DNA of 64,000 nucleotides. Origin: JAFLCL01 sp039809495 (GTDB lineage Bacteria; Myxococcota_A; Polyangia; Polyangiales; Sandaracinaceae). How positions within the stretch are numbered: position 1 is the stretch's first letter; each line of letters begins with the position of its first letter. Below the pieces are notes generated by a model, which saw nothing but the letters and a program-made list of their open reading frames with translations, was not told the DNA's origin and did not search any database. The stretch spans positions 28,956 to 92,955 of the forward strand of contig JBDHVC010000012.1 of NCBI GenBank assembly GCA_039809495.1, written 5' to 3'. Below are positions 51,188 to 60,425 of this stretch, in pieces. Made by a program: the position numbers and the translations under genes.

Positions 51188-52762
51188 TCACGAGCCGGCC
51201 GTGAAGCCGAGCGAGACGGTGAAGTCGTTCGTCTCGGCGAGATCCCCCTCGATCGTCTGGAACCAGCGCCGATCGAAGCGGAGATCGACGTGGAGGTTCG
51301 AGAGGATCTCGTCGAGGGAGCCCGACGGGGCGTCGGGCGAGCCGAGGTAGAGGCGCCCGAGCAGGCTGATCAGCGTCCCGTCGAGCTCGAACATCTGCGA
51401 CCAGTCGTCGAAGTTGCGCCGGAGGTACTGGGCCGCCGCGACGAATTGGTCGATCCGGAACGGACCGAGCGTGATCGACACGGACGCGTTCGCCGGCCCC
51501 TCGGCGTCCTCGAGGAAGAAGCCGAGCGGGAGCGGCGCGTGGTCCCCTCGATCGTTCAGCGGGATGGGGAAGACGACGCGGCCGAAGAGCTGCCCAGAGT
51601 GGAAGTTGCCGCTCGGCCGCGAGAGCATGTAGCCGTACTTCGTCACGTAGGGGTCGACCCCCGGCAGCCCGCGCAGCTCCGGGGTGAGCAGGAACTGCTG
51701 CGCGCGCGAGACGTACTCGGTGTCGAAGTACTCGGGCAGATAGCGGTTGCCCGAGAGGCGGTACTCACCGCCGAGGAAGATCGTCCAGCCGTTGTGGACG
51801 AAGAGGAAGCGCAGCCCCGCGTGCAGCCCGTACGCGTCGTCGATCTCGGGGAAGGCGTTGAAGTCGGCGGCCGCCATGAGCCCGATGCGCGGCGCGTCGC
51901 GATCGCCGAGCCCCCAGTAGTACGTGTAGTGGGTGTCGACGCCGACGGCGGCGAGGGTGTCCCGCGTGAAGCGGGCGTCGCCCGTCTCGGGATCGACGAG
52001 CGGCCGCCCGAACGCGGTCTGTCGATAGAGGGGCGCCTGGAAGTCGCCGGCGTACGTGACCCCCACGACGAAGTCGTCGGCCGTCTCGTCCCAGTGATCG
52101 CCCGTGAGGAGGATCGTCGGCCGGACGTAGGCTCGCGCGACCATCACGCCGGGGTTGATCACGTCGTCGAGGTACGCCTCCGCGCCGAGCCAGTCTTCGA
52201 CGACGAGCTCCGCGACGCTGCCGAGCTGCGGCCTCGCCACGTCGCGCTGGCTCCGATAGTTGAAGACGAGCGTCTCGTTCCCGAGCGAGACGCCGTCGAG
52301 CGGCGTGACGCGCAGGGAGAAGTAGACGCGCTCGTGCGAGCCGAGCCCGCGCCGGTTCGGGTACGCCGCGCAGGTCGGATCGTAGCGGTCCTCGGGCTGC
52401 TCGTAGTCGCCGACGTCGAGGCGAACGCAGCGGAAGATGCGCGCGAAGTCGCGCCCTTGGCGCCAGTCGTCCTCGACCAGGCCGAAGTCGCCGAGCAGGA
52501 AGCGGAGCGGCGCCCAGAGGTCCGCGCGGACGTTCCAGACCCGGAAGTAGACCGTGGCGTCGACGAGGAGGTAGTCGCCTCGCTCGATCGTCCCGAGGCC
52601 GAGGTCGGCGCCCGCGCGCACGGCGAAGGTCTCGTCCGGGTTCCCGTCCTCGTCGGCGTCGACCGGGCTCGCGCGCGCGACCGAGGGCCCGCTGGCGAGG
52701 GCGAGCGCCGCGCCCCCAACGAGGAGGAAGCTGGCGACCCACCGACCACGTGTCCAGGGCAT
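51188..52762 (-). CDS. Outer-membrane barrel-like protein
   Basis: A 524-residue protein: signal peptide to about ARASP, then a short acidic calcium-type start DADEDGNPDETF, and long alternating aromatic/hydrophobic beta-strands (e.g. GLHAGLRFLFVHNGWTIFLGGEYRL). The final residues FTVSLGFTAGS do not end in Phe. It looks like a beta-barrel or a porin-like protein. I do not recognise a family. TAGGCT lies 9 nt before the ATG. The downstream lipoprotein may be its partner. Confidence 0.6.
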   Translation of the reverse strand: MPWTRGRWVASFLLVGGAALALASGPSVARASPVDADEDGNPDETFAVRAGADLGLGTIERGDYLLVDATVYFRVWNVRADLWAPLRFLLGDFGLVEDDWRQGRDFARIFRCVRLDVGDYEQPEDRYDPTCAAYPNRRGLGSHERVYFSLRVTPLDGVSLGNETLVFNYRSQRDVARPQLGSVAELVVEDWLGAEAYLDDVINPGVMVARAYVRPTILLTGDHWDETADDFVVGVTYAGDFQAPLYRQTAFGRPLVDPETGDARFTRDTLAAVGVDTHYTYYWGLGDRDAPRIGLMAAADFNAFPEIDDAYGLHAGLRFLFVHNGWTIFLGGEYRLSGNRYLPEYFDTEYVSRAQQFLLTPELRGLPGVDPYVTKYGYMLSRPSGNFHSGQLFGRVVFPIPLNDRGDHAPLPLGFFLEDAEGPANASVSITLGPFRIDQFVAAAQYLRRNFDDWSQMFELDGTLISLLGRLYLGSPDAPSGSLDEILSNLHVDLRFDRRWFQTIEGDLAETNDFTVSLGFTAGS

Positions 52763-52771
52763 CCTCGCTCG

Positions 52772-52777
52772 AGCCTA
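52772..52777 (-). promoter_or_regulatory. -10-like TAGGCT, 9 nt before the barrel-like gene
   Basis: Spacing fits a leaderless or very short leader transcript. No -35 is seen. Confidence 0.35.
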
Positions 52778-52820
52778 TCACGAGCTCGCGGTGGCTCGAT
52801 GGCCTGCGAGGGCGAGCCGA

Positions 52821-55355
52821 TCAGCCCGGGCTCAAGCTCACGAATTCGAGCGCGATCTCCGTGCGACAGCGGGCGTACGGGGCGAAGAGCTCCACGCGCC
52901 AGGGGGTCGGCCCCTCGTCGTCGAGGAGCGTAACGAACGCGCGCACGCCGAGCGGCTCGCGGGCGAGCTGCGTGTGGATGGGCGCCCGCGCGGGGCCGTC
53001 GGTGCGGATCCGATCGTGCTCTTCGCGGTAGGGCGCGAGGCGCGCCTCGAGCTCGAGCGGATCGACGCCCCCGCCGCCCTCCGGCTCGACGAGCCGCGCG
53101 GCCTCGGCGAAGCGCCCGCGCGCGAGGCGCTCGACGAAGCGAAACGCGGCGCCCCGCACCATCACGCCGAAGGCGCGCGGATCGTCCGTGAGGTCCAGCT
53201 CGCGCTCCTCGGGGATCGCGTCGGTCGGCCGGAGCGCCTCGACGTCCTCGCTCGCGCGCGCGAGCCGCTCCCACTCGTCGAGCAGGCTCGAGTCGACGCC
53301 GCGCACGGTCACGCGGAGCCAGTCCTCGATCTCCCGGACGGCTTCCGTCTTCACGTCGTCCGGCACCGACTGCGCGAGGCCCCGGTACGCCTCGGAGAGG
53401 TAGCGCAGGAGCAGCCCCTCGGCGCGCTCGAGGCCGTACTCCCGCACGTAGTCGGAGAACGAGAGGCCCCGCTCGAGGAGGTCGCGCGCGATCGACTTGG
53501 GCCGGAGATCCTGCTCGCGGACCCACGGGTTCTTGGCCGCGAACGCCTCGAGCTCCGAGACGAGGAGGTCGAGGCAGGGCTTCGGGTTCTCGATCTTCTC
53601 GAGCTCCGCGATCCGCTCCTCGAAGGGCACGCCCTCGGCCTTGAGCGCGTCGAGGCGCTCGCGCTTGAGCCAGTCGAGCTGGCGCTGGAGCAGCGTCGTC
53701 GGATCCTCGAGCGTCGCCTCGACGAGCGTGAGGAGATCGAGCGGGTGCGAGGGATCCTCGGGATCGAGGCGGCGGGACGTCTCGACGACGAAGAGCGAGA
53801 GCGCGTGGTGGAGCGAGAAGTCTTCCTGAAGATCCCGGTGCACGCGCACGAGGCGCTGACCGTCCTCGTGAACCACCTCGATGACCTCGGCGCGTGCGAG
53901 CGAGCGAAAGAGGCGGATCGCGTGGCGGGCGTGGTTGAACTTGCGCCGCCTGCTCTCGTGGCTCGCGCGGATCAGCGCCTCGAGCGCCGCGCAGCCGTCC
54001 TTCGAGCGGAGGTAAGCGCCCTCGAGCGTCTCGAGCAAGACGCCGCTCGACATGCGGAAGCGTGACTCGAGGCGCTCGGGCTCCCCGCTCTTGAGCCGCT
54101 CGAAGCTCTGCGCGTCCCAGTGCACGTAGCCCTTCTCCGGAGGCTTGCGGGGGACGAGCTTGCGGAGCTTCTTCGGATCGCCCTCCGCCTTCATCCGCGC
54201 GATCCGGTTCTCGATCGCGTGCTCGGGCGCCTGCACGACGACGGTGCCCCGCGCGTCGAAGCCGCGACGACCGGCGCGGCCCGCGATCTGCTGGAAGTCG
54301 CGGACGGAGAGCAGGACCGTCTTCTCGCCGTCGTACTTCGAGAGCCGCGTGAAGAGCACCGTCCGGATGGGCACGTTCACCCCGACGCCGAGCGTGTCCG
54401 TGCCCGCGATCACCGCGAGGAGCCCCCGCTGCGCGAGGCGCTCGACGAGGAGGCGATACTTCGGGAGCAGGCCCGCGTGGTGGACGCCGACGCCGTGGTG
54501 GACGAAGCGCGAGAGCTCCTTGCCGAAGGGCGAGTCCCAGCGGAACCCGTGCGTGAGGCGCTTGATCTCGGCCTTCTGCGCCTTCGAGACGAGCTCGACG
54601 CTCATCAGATCCTGCGCCAGCTCGGCCGCCGCTCGCTGCGTGAAGTGGACGACGTAGACGGGCGCCTCGCCCTTCTCGACGAGGGCGCGCAGGGTCTCGT
54701 GGAGCGGCTCCTCGGAGTAGACGTAGTCGAGCGGGACGGGCCGCGTCATCGAGCGGACGACGGCGACCTCGCGGCCCGTGCGAGCCTCGAGGTCCTCGGC
54801 GAAGAACGCGACGTCGCCGAGGGTCGCGCTCATCAGGAGGTGCTGCGCCTTCGTGAGCAGGAGCAAGGGGAGCTGCCAGGCCATGCCCCGGTCGCGGTCG
54901 CCGTAGAAGTGGAACTCGTCCATCACGACGGTGTCGACGTCGGCGTCGCTCCCCTCGCGCAGCGCGATGTTCGCGAGGATCTCCGCGGTGCAGCAGATGA
55001 CCGGGGCGTCTCGGTTCACGGTCGCGTCACCCGTCATGAGGCCGACGTTCGAGGCCCCGAGCTCGTCGACGAGGGCGAAGAACTTCTCCGAGACGAGCGC
55101 CTTGATCGGCGCCGTGTAGTAGCTCCGCGCGCCCGCCGCGAGGCTCTTCGCGTGGAGCGCCAGCGCGACGAGCGACTTCCCCGAGCCGGTCGGCGTGTTG
55201 AGGATCACGTGCTGTCCCGCGAGGAGCGCGAGGATCGCCTCCTCCTGCGCGGGATAGAGCTCGAGCCCGCGGCTCTCGACGTGCTCGACGAAGCGCTCGA
55301 GCAGGCGATCGGGGCTCGCGTCGCTCGGCGCGGGGAGGCGGTCTACGAGGCGCAC
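52821..55355 (-). CDS. Ski2-like DEAD/DEAH-box helicase with DUF3516-like C-terminus
   Basis: An 844-residue superfamily 2 helicase. Walker A NTPTGSGKSLVALAL, motif II VMDEFHFYGDRDRG, motif III LLMSATLGD, motif V AGTDTLGVGVN and motif VI QIAGRAGRRGFD. After about residue 440 come a helical region and the C-terminal domain of the DUF3516 helicase group. Such Ski2/Dob1-like proteins unwind RNA, and bacterial members are linked with ribosome or RNA processing. The start is uncertain: GTG 55355 gives a natural N-terminus, while an ATG at 55451, with AGGAG about 8 nt upstream, would overlap the start of the divergent lipoprotein. Confidence 0.84.
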   Translation of the reverse strand: MRLVDRLPAPSDASPDRLLERFVEHVESRGLELYPAQEEAILALLAGQHVILNTPTGSGKSLVALALHAKSLAAGARSYYTAPIKALVSEKFFALVDELGASNVGLMTGDATVNRDAPVICCTAEILANIALREGSDADVDTVVMDEFHFYGDRDRGMAWQLPLLLLTKAQHLLMSATLGDVAFFAEDLEARTGREVAVVRSMTRPVPLDYVYSEEPLHETLRALVEKGEAPVYVVHFTQRAAAELAQDLMSVELVSKAQKAEIKRLTHGFRWDSPFGKELSRFVHHGVGVHHAGLLPKYRLLVERLAQRGLLAVIAGTDTLGVGVNVPIRTVLFTRLSKYDGEKTVLLSVRDFQQIAGRAGRRGFDARGTVVVQAPEHAIENRIARMKAEGDPKKLRKLVPRKPPEKGYVHWDAQSFERLKSGEPERLESRFRMSSGVLLETLEGAYLRSKDGCAALEALIRASHESRRRKFNHARHAIRLFRSLARAEVIEVVHEDGQRLVRVHRDLQEDFSLHHALSLFVVETSRRLDPEDPSHPLDLLTLVEATLEDPTTLLQRQLDWLKRERLDALKAEGVPFEERIAELEKIENPKPCLDLLVSELEAFAAKNPWVREQDLRPKSIARDLLERGLSFSDYVREYGLERAEGLLLRYLSEAYRGLAQSVPDDVKTEAVREIEDWLRVTVRGVDSSLLDEWERLARASEDVEALRPTDAIPEERELDLTDDPRAFGVMVRGAAFRFVERLARGRFAEAARLVEPEGGGGVDPLELEARLAPYREEHDRIRTDGPARAPIHTQLAREPLGVRAFVTLLDDEGPTPWRVELFAPYARCRTEIALEFVSLSPG

Positions 55356-55449
55356 GGCCGCACTCTCGCACGTCCGAGGGCGCGAGGAGCGCGGATCGAG
55401 GGACGCGGCGCCTCGCGCGGCGCGCGGGCGATCGGCCATACTGCGTCGC

Positions 55450-57975
55450 ATGGCTCACGCTCCTCATCTCGCCTCGAAGCACCGCTCGATCCCGCTCGTC
55501 CTCGCCCTCGCGTCGCTGGCCGCGCTCGCGGGCTGCGACTGTGGCGGGGAGCCGAGCGGGCGGAGCTGCCGGAGCTCGGGCGAGTGCGCCCCGAGCGAGG
55601 TGTGTCGAAACCAGCGCTGCATCCCGCGCTCGAGCGACGTGGACGGCGGCGGGCTCGACGGCGAGAGCCCCGACGTCGGCGACGCCCCCTGCGCGGCGAG
55701 CTGCGGCGGCGCGTGCTGTCGCTCGGGGGAGAGCTGCTACCGCGACACCTGCGTCCCGACGGGGCCGAGCTGCGCGAGCTCGTCGGACTGCCCGGGCGAC
55801 ACGTACTGCGCGCTCGACGCCGACGGGGGCCCGCGCTGCGTGCCCTTCGGCGTGCCCCCCGGCGTCACCTCGGACCCGACCTGCACGCGGCTCATCGCCG
55901 AGGGCACCTTCGCGCCCACCGTGCAGTGCGAATTCCGCGACGCGCCCGCGGGCGACGCCTTCCCCGCGCACCTCCACGTGCTGACGACGCCGATGGTCGT
56001 CGACTTCGCCATCGGGCGAGGCCCCGATGATCCGCGCCGCCCCTCGATCGTGGCGGTCTTCGACGATGGCGAGGACGGCTCGAGCGAGCAGCCGACGGGC
56101 GTGATCCGCGTCCTCGACGGCCGCACCTGCGCGCAGCAGGCCGAGCTCGGCTCGCTCCAGCTCGTCTCGCACAGCTCTCCGCCCGCGGTGGGCGATCTCG
56201 ACGGAGACGGACGCGCCGAGATCGTGGCGTTCAAGGCGGGCGGCGGCCTCGTCGCGTTCCGCTACGACGAGACGAGCGGCGCGTGGGGCGTACTCTTCCG
56301 CTCGCACAACGCCGACGGAACGCCCTTCGATCCGATGGGCGACGGCTGGTCGGGGCCGACCCTCGCGGATCTCGACGACGACGGCGTCCCCGAGATCCTC
56401 CGAGGGACGATGGTGTTCCGCGCCGACGGCACCTACGTCGGCGGCGCGGGCGCGGCGAGCGGGTACTCGAACGGCCAGATCCCCGTCGTCGCGGACGTGG
56501 ATCGGGACGGACGCGTCGAGTACGTGAACGGCGATCGCATCCTCGAGTGGGATCCGACGACGAGCGCCTGGCGCGCCGATCCGATCGTGCTGACCGTGCA
56601 GACGCCAGGCTTCGTCGCGCTCGCCGACTTCGGCGATCTCCCGGGCGCGGGCGCGTGGCCGGCCGAGACGCCGGAGATCGTCGTGATCACGAGCGGCACG
56701 GCGCGCGTGCAGACGCTCGACGGAACCATCGTGTTCGGCCCGGTGGCGCTGCCCGGCGGGGGCGCCGGCGGCCCACCGACCGTCGGCGACTTCGACGGCG
56801 ACGGACGCCCCGAATTCGCGAGCGCCGGCGGCTCCGCCTACACCGTCTTCGATCTCGACTGTGTCGGCTCGGGCGCGGTCGGGACGTGCCGGAGCGGGCG
56901 CACGGACGGCCTCCTCTGGTCCGCGCGCTCGCAGGATCAGTCGAGCAACGTCACGGGCTCGAGCATCTTCGACTTCGAGGGCGACGGCGCCGCCGAGGCG
57001 GTGTACGGCGACGAGTGCTTCGTCCGCGTCTACGCGGGCGCGACGGGCGAGGTGCTCTTCAGCCAGTCGCGCTCGTCGTGCACCTGGTACGAGAACCCGG
57101 TCATCGCCGACGTGGACGGCGACTTCAACGCGGAGATCGTCGTCGGGGACAATTACAACTGCGGCTCCGCCGAGAGCGGCGTGAGCTGCGCGGGCTTCGG
57201 CCTCGGGCCGCGCGACACCGACCCGATCTTCGCGGGCCTGCACTGCGAGAGCGGCGCCGACTGCCTCTCCGGCGTGTGCGACGCCGGGCTCTGCCGCTGC
57301 ACGCGCGACGAGGAGTGCTGCGCGGGCGCCGGTTGTGATCGCGCCGGCTTCGTCTGCGAGGCGCCGCCCGCGGGCACGGCTGGCTCGGGCAACACCTGTC
57401 GGGCCTCACGCCCGATCGGCACGCGCGGGATCCGCGTCTACCGCGACGCCGCGGACAACTGGGTGAACTCGCGGCGCATCTGGAACCAGCACGCCTACGC
57501 GGTGACGAACGTCGAGGAGGACGGCCGCATCCCGCGGACGAGCGCGGCGCGCCTCAACTGGCTCACCCCGGGCCTCAACAACTTCCGGCAGAACGTTCAG
57601 GGCGATCTCGTGCCGGGCGCGTCGCCCGATCTCACGACGAGCGGGAGCCCCCTCTCCTGCTCCGACACGACGGCCGTCCTCCAGGCCCGCATCTGCAACC
57701 GCGGCACGGAGCCCGTCGGCTCCGGCGTGCGCGTCGGCTTCTTCGTCGGCGATCCCGCGAGCTTCGGGACGGAGATCTGCTCGGGCTCGAGCGTCGGGGA
57801 CCTCGCGATCGGCGCGTGCGAGCTCGTGAGCTGCGCGTGGCCGGACGCGCCCCGCGAACCGGGCATGGCGCTCGACGTCTACGTCGTCGCCGACGCCGAC
57901 GGCATCGCGGGCGAGTGCCGAGAGGACAACAACGTCACGATCTTCGAGGACGTCTGGTGCGGCGCGCTGCTCTGA
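55450..57975 (+). CDS. Large Cys-rich lipoprotein with FG-GAP-type repeats
   Basis: An 841-residue lipoprotein: lipobox LAALAGC, Cys-rich leader to about residue 130, then several integrin-like FG-GAP/VCBS repeats with DxDxDG calcium loops (VGDLDGDGRAEIV, LADLDDDGVPEIL, VADVDRDGRVEYV, VGDFDGDGRPEFA). A Cys-rich segment resembling EGF-type modules follows (SGADCLSGVCDAGLCRCT), then a C-terminal CARDB-like domain (AVLQARICNRGTEPVGSGV). Likely a calcium-dependent surface propeller involved in adhesion. The convergent truD gene follows; the stop is part of a palindrome. Confidence 0.78.
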   Translation: MAHAPHLASKHRSIPLVLALASLAALAGCDCGGEPSGRSCRSSGECAPSEVCRNQRCIPRSSDVDGGGLDGESPDVGDAPCAASCGGACCRSGESCYRDTCVPTGPSCASSSDCPGDTYCALDADGGPRCVPFGVPPGVTSDPTCTRLIAEGTFAPTVQCEFRDAPAGDAFPAHLHVLTTPMVVDFAIGRGPDDPRRPSIVAVFDDGEDGSSEQPTGVIRVLDGRTCAQQAELGSLQLVSHSSPPAVGDLDGDGRAEIVAFKAGGGLVAFRYDETSGAWGVLFRSHNADGTPFDPMGDGWSGPTLADLDDDGVPEILRGTMVFRADGTYVGGAGAASGYSNGQIPVVADVDRDGRVEYVNGDRILEWDPTTSAWRADPIVLTVQTPGFVALADFGDLPGAGAWPAETPEIVVITSGTARVQTLDGTIVFGPVALPGGGAGGPPTVGDFDGDGRPEFASAGGSAYTVFDLDCVGSGAVGTCRSGRTDGLLWSARSQDQSSNVTGSSIFDFEGDGAAEAVYGDECFVRVYAGATGEVLFSQSRSSCTWYENPVIADVDGDFNAEIVVGDNYNCGSAESGVSCAGFGLGPRDTDPIFAGLHCESGADCLSGVCDAGLCRCTRDEECCAGAGCDRAGFVCEAPPAGTAGSGNTCRASRPIGTRGIRVYRDAADNWVNSRRIWNQHAYAVTNVEEDGRIPRTSAARLNWLTPGLNNFRQNVQGDLVPGASPDLTTSGSPLSCSDTTAVLQARICNRGTEPVGSGVRVGFFVGDPASFGTEICSGSSVGDLAIGACELVSCAWPDAPREPGMALDVYVVADADGIAGECREDNNVTIFEDVWCGALL

Positions 57976-58008
57976 CGGCGCGCCGCGCTCGACGCGGAGC
58001 GGCGCTCA
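57973..58008. terminator. Short palindrome between convergent genes, containing both stops
   Basis: TGACGGCGCGCCGCGCTCGA and the rest GAGCGGCGCTCA form an imperfect inverted repeat from the TGA of the FG-GAP gene to the TCA stop of truD. Confidence 0.5.
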
Positions 58009-59082
58009 CGAGGGCGCGCGGGGAGCGGCGTCCCGCGTGGCGCGCTCCTCGCGAGCGCCCCCTCGCGTCAGCTCGCGCACGATCTCCGTCGCGTACGCCC
58101 CCGCGGCGAGCGTGAACGACACGATCGCGACGCCCTCCTCGAACGAGGCGCTCGGCTCGCGCACGAGGACGCGGTAGGGGCGGCGCGTCCCCTCTCCGGC
58201 GCGCCGCATACGCTCGAGGTGCTCGCGCGTGAGCCCGGCGCGCGCGAGGGCCGCCTCCTCGCGCTCGAGCGCGATCGCCTCGGGCCAGCGCATGCTCGCC
58301 CCCATCATCGGGCCGGTAGCGCTCAGCTCGAGCCGATCGGCGCGCGCCTGCGCGTCGTCGAGATCGGTCGCGACGAAGAGCCCGCCCGTGTCCTCCTTGC
58401 GGACGAGATCGCCGAGGACGATCCGCCCGAGCTCGCCCCGAGCCACGCGCTCGGCGAGGAGCGCGTTGAAGATCTCCGACTGGAGGGCCGAGACGAGGAG
58501 CTTGCGCTCGAACGGCTTCGCCGGCGGCCTCCCTCCCTCGACGATCCAGAGGCGCGCGCGGCGCGCGTTGTCCCCGTCGCGACCGAAGCGCTGCTCGCCG
58601 AAGTAGGCAGGCGCGCCGTTCGCGGCGAGCCACGCGAGCGCGCCCGCGAGCTCGGGCATCCGCGCCTCCTCGACCCCGCGGAGGCGAAGGACGAAGCGGT
58701 TGCCGCGCAGGTGACCCGTCTTCAGCTTGTTGCCGTGGCGCGCGGCCTCGAGGACGCGGATCGCGGCGGGCAGCTCGAGCGCGAGCGCCTCCTCGGGTGT
58801 TCGGCGCGAGAGGAAGCTCGCCCACTGGGTCGTGACGGCGTGGCGATCCTTCATCCCCGCGTAGCCCGCGTCGCGCGCGGGCGCGGAGAGCGCCTCCGCG
58901 AGGACGCGGACGGCGCGCTCCGTGTCGAGCCCACGCTTCTCGAAGCGCACGAAGAGGTGCTCCCCCTCGCCCGATGGGGCGTAGGCCGGGAGCTCGTGGA
59001 CCTCGAAGTCCTCCTCGCGCGCCTTCAGGATCGCGGGGATGGGAGCGAACGGGGGCGCGGCGAGGGGGAGCTCGGTGGCCAT
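58006..59082 (-). CDS. truD: tRNA pseudouridine-13 synthase TruD
   Basis: A 358-residue TruD. The catalytic Asp is in DAGYAGMKDRHAVTTQWASF (GxKDkxAxT), and the family signatures LKTGHLRGNRFVLRL, and PAYFGEQRFGRDGDN follow. It converts U13 of some tRNAs to pseudouridine. ATG 59082 is preceded by a weak GCGGAG; frames farther upstream lack family sequence. No neighbours of the known E. coli truD cluster (surE, pcm) are present. Confidence 0.93.
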   Translation of the reverse strand: MATELPLAAPPFAPIPAILKAREEDFEVHELPAYAPSGEGEHLFVRFEKRGLDTERAVRVLAEALSAPARDAGYAGMKDRHAVTTQWASFLSRRTPEEALALELPAAIRVLEAARHGNKLKTGHLRGNRFVLRLRGVEEARMPELAGALAWLAANGAPAYFGEQRFGRDGDNARRARLWIVEGGRPPAKPFERKLLVSALQSEIFNALLAERVARGELGRIVLGDLVRKEDTGGLFVATDLDDAQARADRLELSATGPMMGASMRWPEAIALEREEAALARAGLTREHLERMRRAGEGTRRPYRVLVREPSASFEEGVAIVSFTLAAGAYATEIVRELTRGGAREERATRDAAPRAPS

Positions 59083-59227
59083 CTCCGCACCTTGCCACGC
59101 GCCCCTCCCCGAACACCCGAATTCGCGCCGGCGCGAGCGCGCGAAACGAGGATGGACGGCACGGTGCTCGCTCCCGTACGCTCGATCCCACGTCCCAACG
59201 CCGCTACGCGGCACGGAGGTCAAGCGG

Positions 59228-60379
59228 GTGGTCGTATCGCGTCGAGAGCGCCTTCGCGCCGAGGCCAGCCGATTGCTCGCCGCTGGGGTGTCGGGGCAGG
59301 TCTTCCCCGGCGCGTCCGCGTGCATCTCGTACCGCGACGCGGAGCACGGCGTCACGAACGTCACGGCGAACGCCGGCCGGCTCGCCGCGGCGTCGGTCGC
59401 GACCGACCGAGAGCGTCGCGCCCGGGTCGACGACGAGACGATCTTCGATCTGGCGTCGCTGACGAAGCCGATCTTCGCGACGATCTGCCTGCGCCTCGTC
59501 GCGCGCGGCGCGCTGTCCTTGGAGCTCCGCGCCGAGGAGCTCGTGCCGGACGTGCGCGGCACCGTGGGCGGCGTGGCGACGCTCGAGGCGCTGCTCACAC
59601 ATCGCGCGGGCGTCGCCGCGTGGGGGGGGCTCTACCTCGACGTGCCGCACGAGCTCGGCTCGAGCGCCGCGCGGCGGTGGGCCTTCACCGAGGCGGCGCG
59701 TCGCGCGCACGAGGGGCCCGAGGGGCGCGCCGTCTACAGCGACCTCGGCTACATCATCGCCGCGGGGATCGTCGCGCGCAGCACGGGCACCGATCTCGCG
59801 ACCCACCTCGCGCGCGAGATCGTCGAGCCGCTCGGGCTCGATCCGCTCGATCTCTCGTTCCCTCCAGCGCTCCCGCTCGAGGCGCGGCGACGCGTCGTCG
59901 AGCGCGCGGCGGCGACCGAGCGCGACGACTGGCGCGGGCGGGTCCTGCGCGGGGAGGTCCACGACGAGAACTGCGCGGCGATGGGCGGCGTGAGCGGGCA
60001 CGCGGGGATCTTCGGGACGGCCTCCGCGGTCGGTCGCTTCGGGCGCGCCGTCCTCGACGCGTTCACCGGGAACGGCGAGGGAGCGCCGCTCGTCTCGCGC
60101 GAGGCGATCGTCGCCGCGCTCGCGCCGCGCGAGGGTGGCTCGCATCGCCTCGGCTGGGACACGAAGAGCGGCCACGAGAGCGCCGCCGGGCGGCGCATGA
60201 GCGAGGGTACGTTCGGCCACCTCGGCTTCACGGGCTGCTCGATCTGGTGCGATCCCGTCCTCGACGTCGTGGTCGTCCTGCTCTCGAACCGCGTGTGCCC
60301 GAGCCGCGCGAACGAGCGGATCAAGGGCTTTCGCCCGGCCTTCCACGACGCGGTGCTCGCGGCGCTCACGCCGCGCTGA
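59228..60379 (+). CDS. Serine hydrolase of the beta-lactamase/class C penicillin-binding family
   Basis: A 383-residue protein. The active-site Ser-x-x-Lys is DLASLTKPIFA, and the second motif Tyr-Ser-Asp is in VYSDLGYIIAAG (in place of YxN). The GHLGFTGCSIW segment near the end stands in the HxG position. The fold is that of class C beta-lactamases and related esterases/peptidases. No signal peptide is evident, so it is probably cytosolic, not a classical beta-lactamase. A GTG start with GGAGG 8 nt upstream is used. The stop begins a palindrome shared with the kinase gene. Confidence 0.8.
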   Translation: MVVSRRERLRAEASRLLAAGVSGQVFPGASACISYRDAEHGVTNVTANAGRLAAASVATDRERRARVDDETIFDLASLTKPIFATICLRLVARGALSLELRAEELVPDVRGTVGGVATLEALLTHRAGVAAWGGLYLDVPHELGSSAARRWAFTEAARRAHEGPEGRAVYSDLGYIIAAGIVARSTGTDLATHLAREIVEPLGLDPLDLSFPPALPLEARRRVVERAAATERDDWRGRVLRGEVHDENCAAMGGVSGHAGIFGTASAVGRFGRAVLDAFTGNGEGAPLVSREAIVAALAPREGGSHRLGWDTKSGHESAAGRRMSEGTFGHLGFTGCSIWCDPVLDVVVVLLSNRVCPSRANERIKGFRPAFHDAVLAALTPR

Positions 60380-60425
60380 CAGGGCGCCTCGCTCCCCTCG
60401 TCGCGTCGCGCGACGCGTGCCGTCA
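60377..60425. terminator. Palindrome between convergent genes, containing both stops
   Basis: TGACAGGGCGCCTCGCTC on the left and CGTCGCGCGACGCGTGCCGTCA on the right form an imperfect inverted repeat. The left end is the TGA of the serine hydrolase, the right end the TCA of the kinase gene. Confidence 0.48.

Noticed and set aside
55439..55451. ATG starts for the Ski2-like helicase at 55439 or 55451
   Set aside because: Not excluded, but the extra N-terminal residues look like non-conserved shadow sequence and would overlap the start of the divergent lipoprotein; GTG 55355 is preferred.
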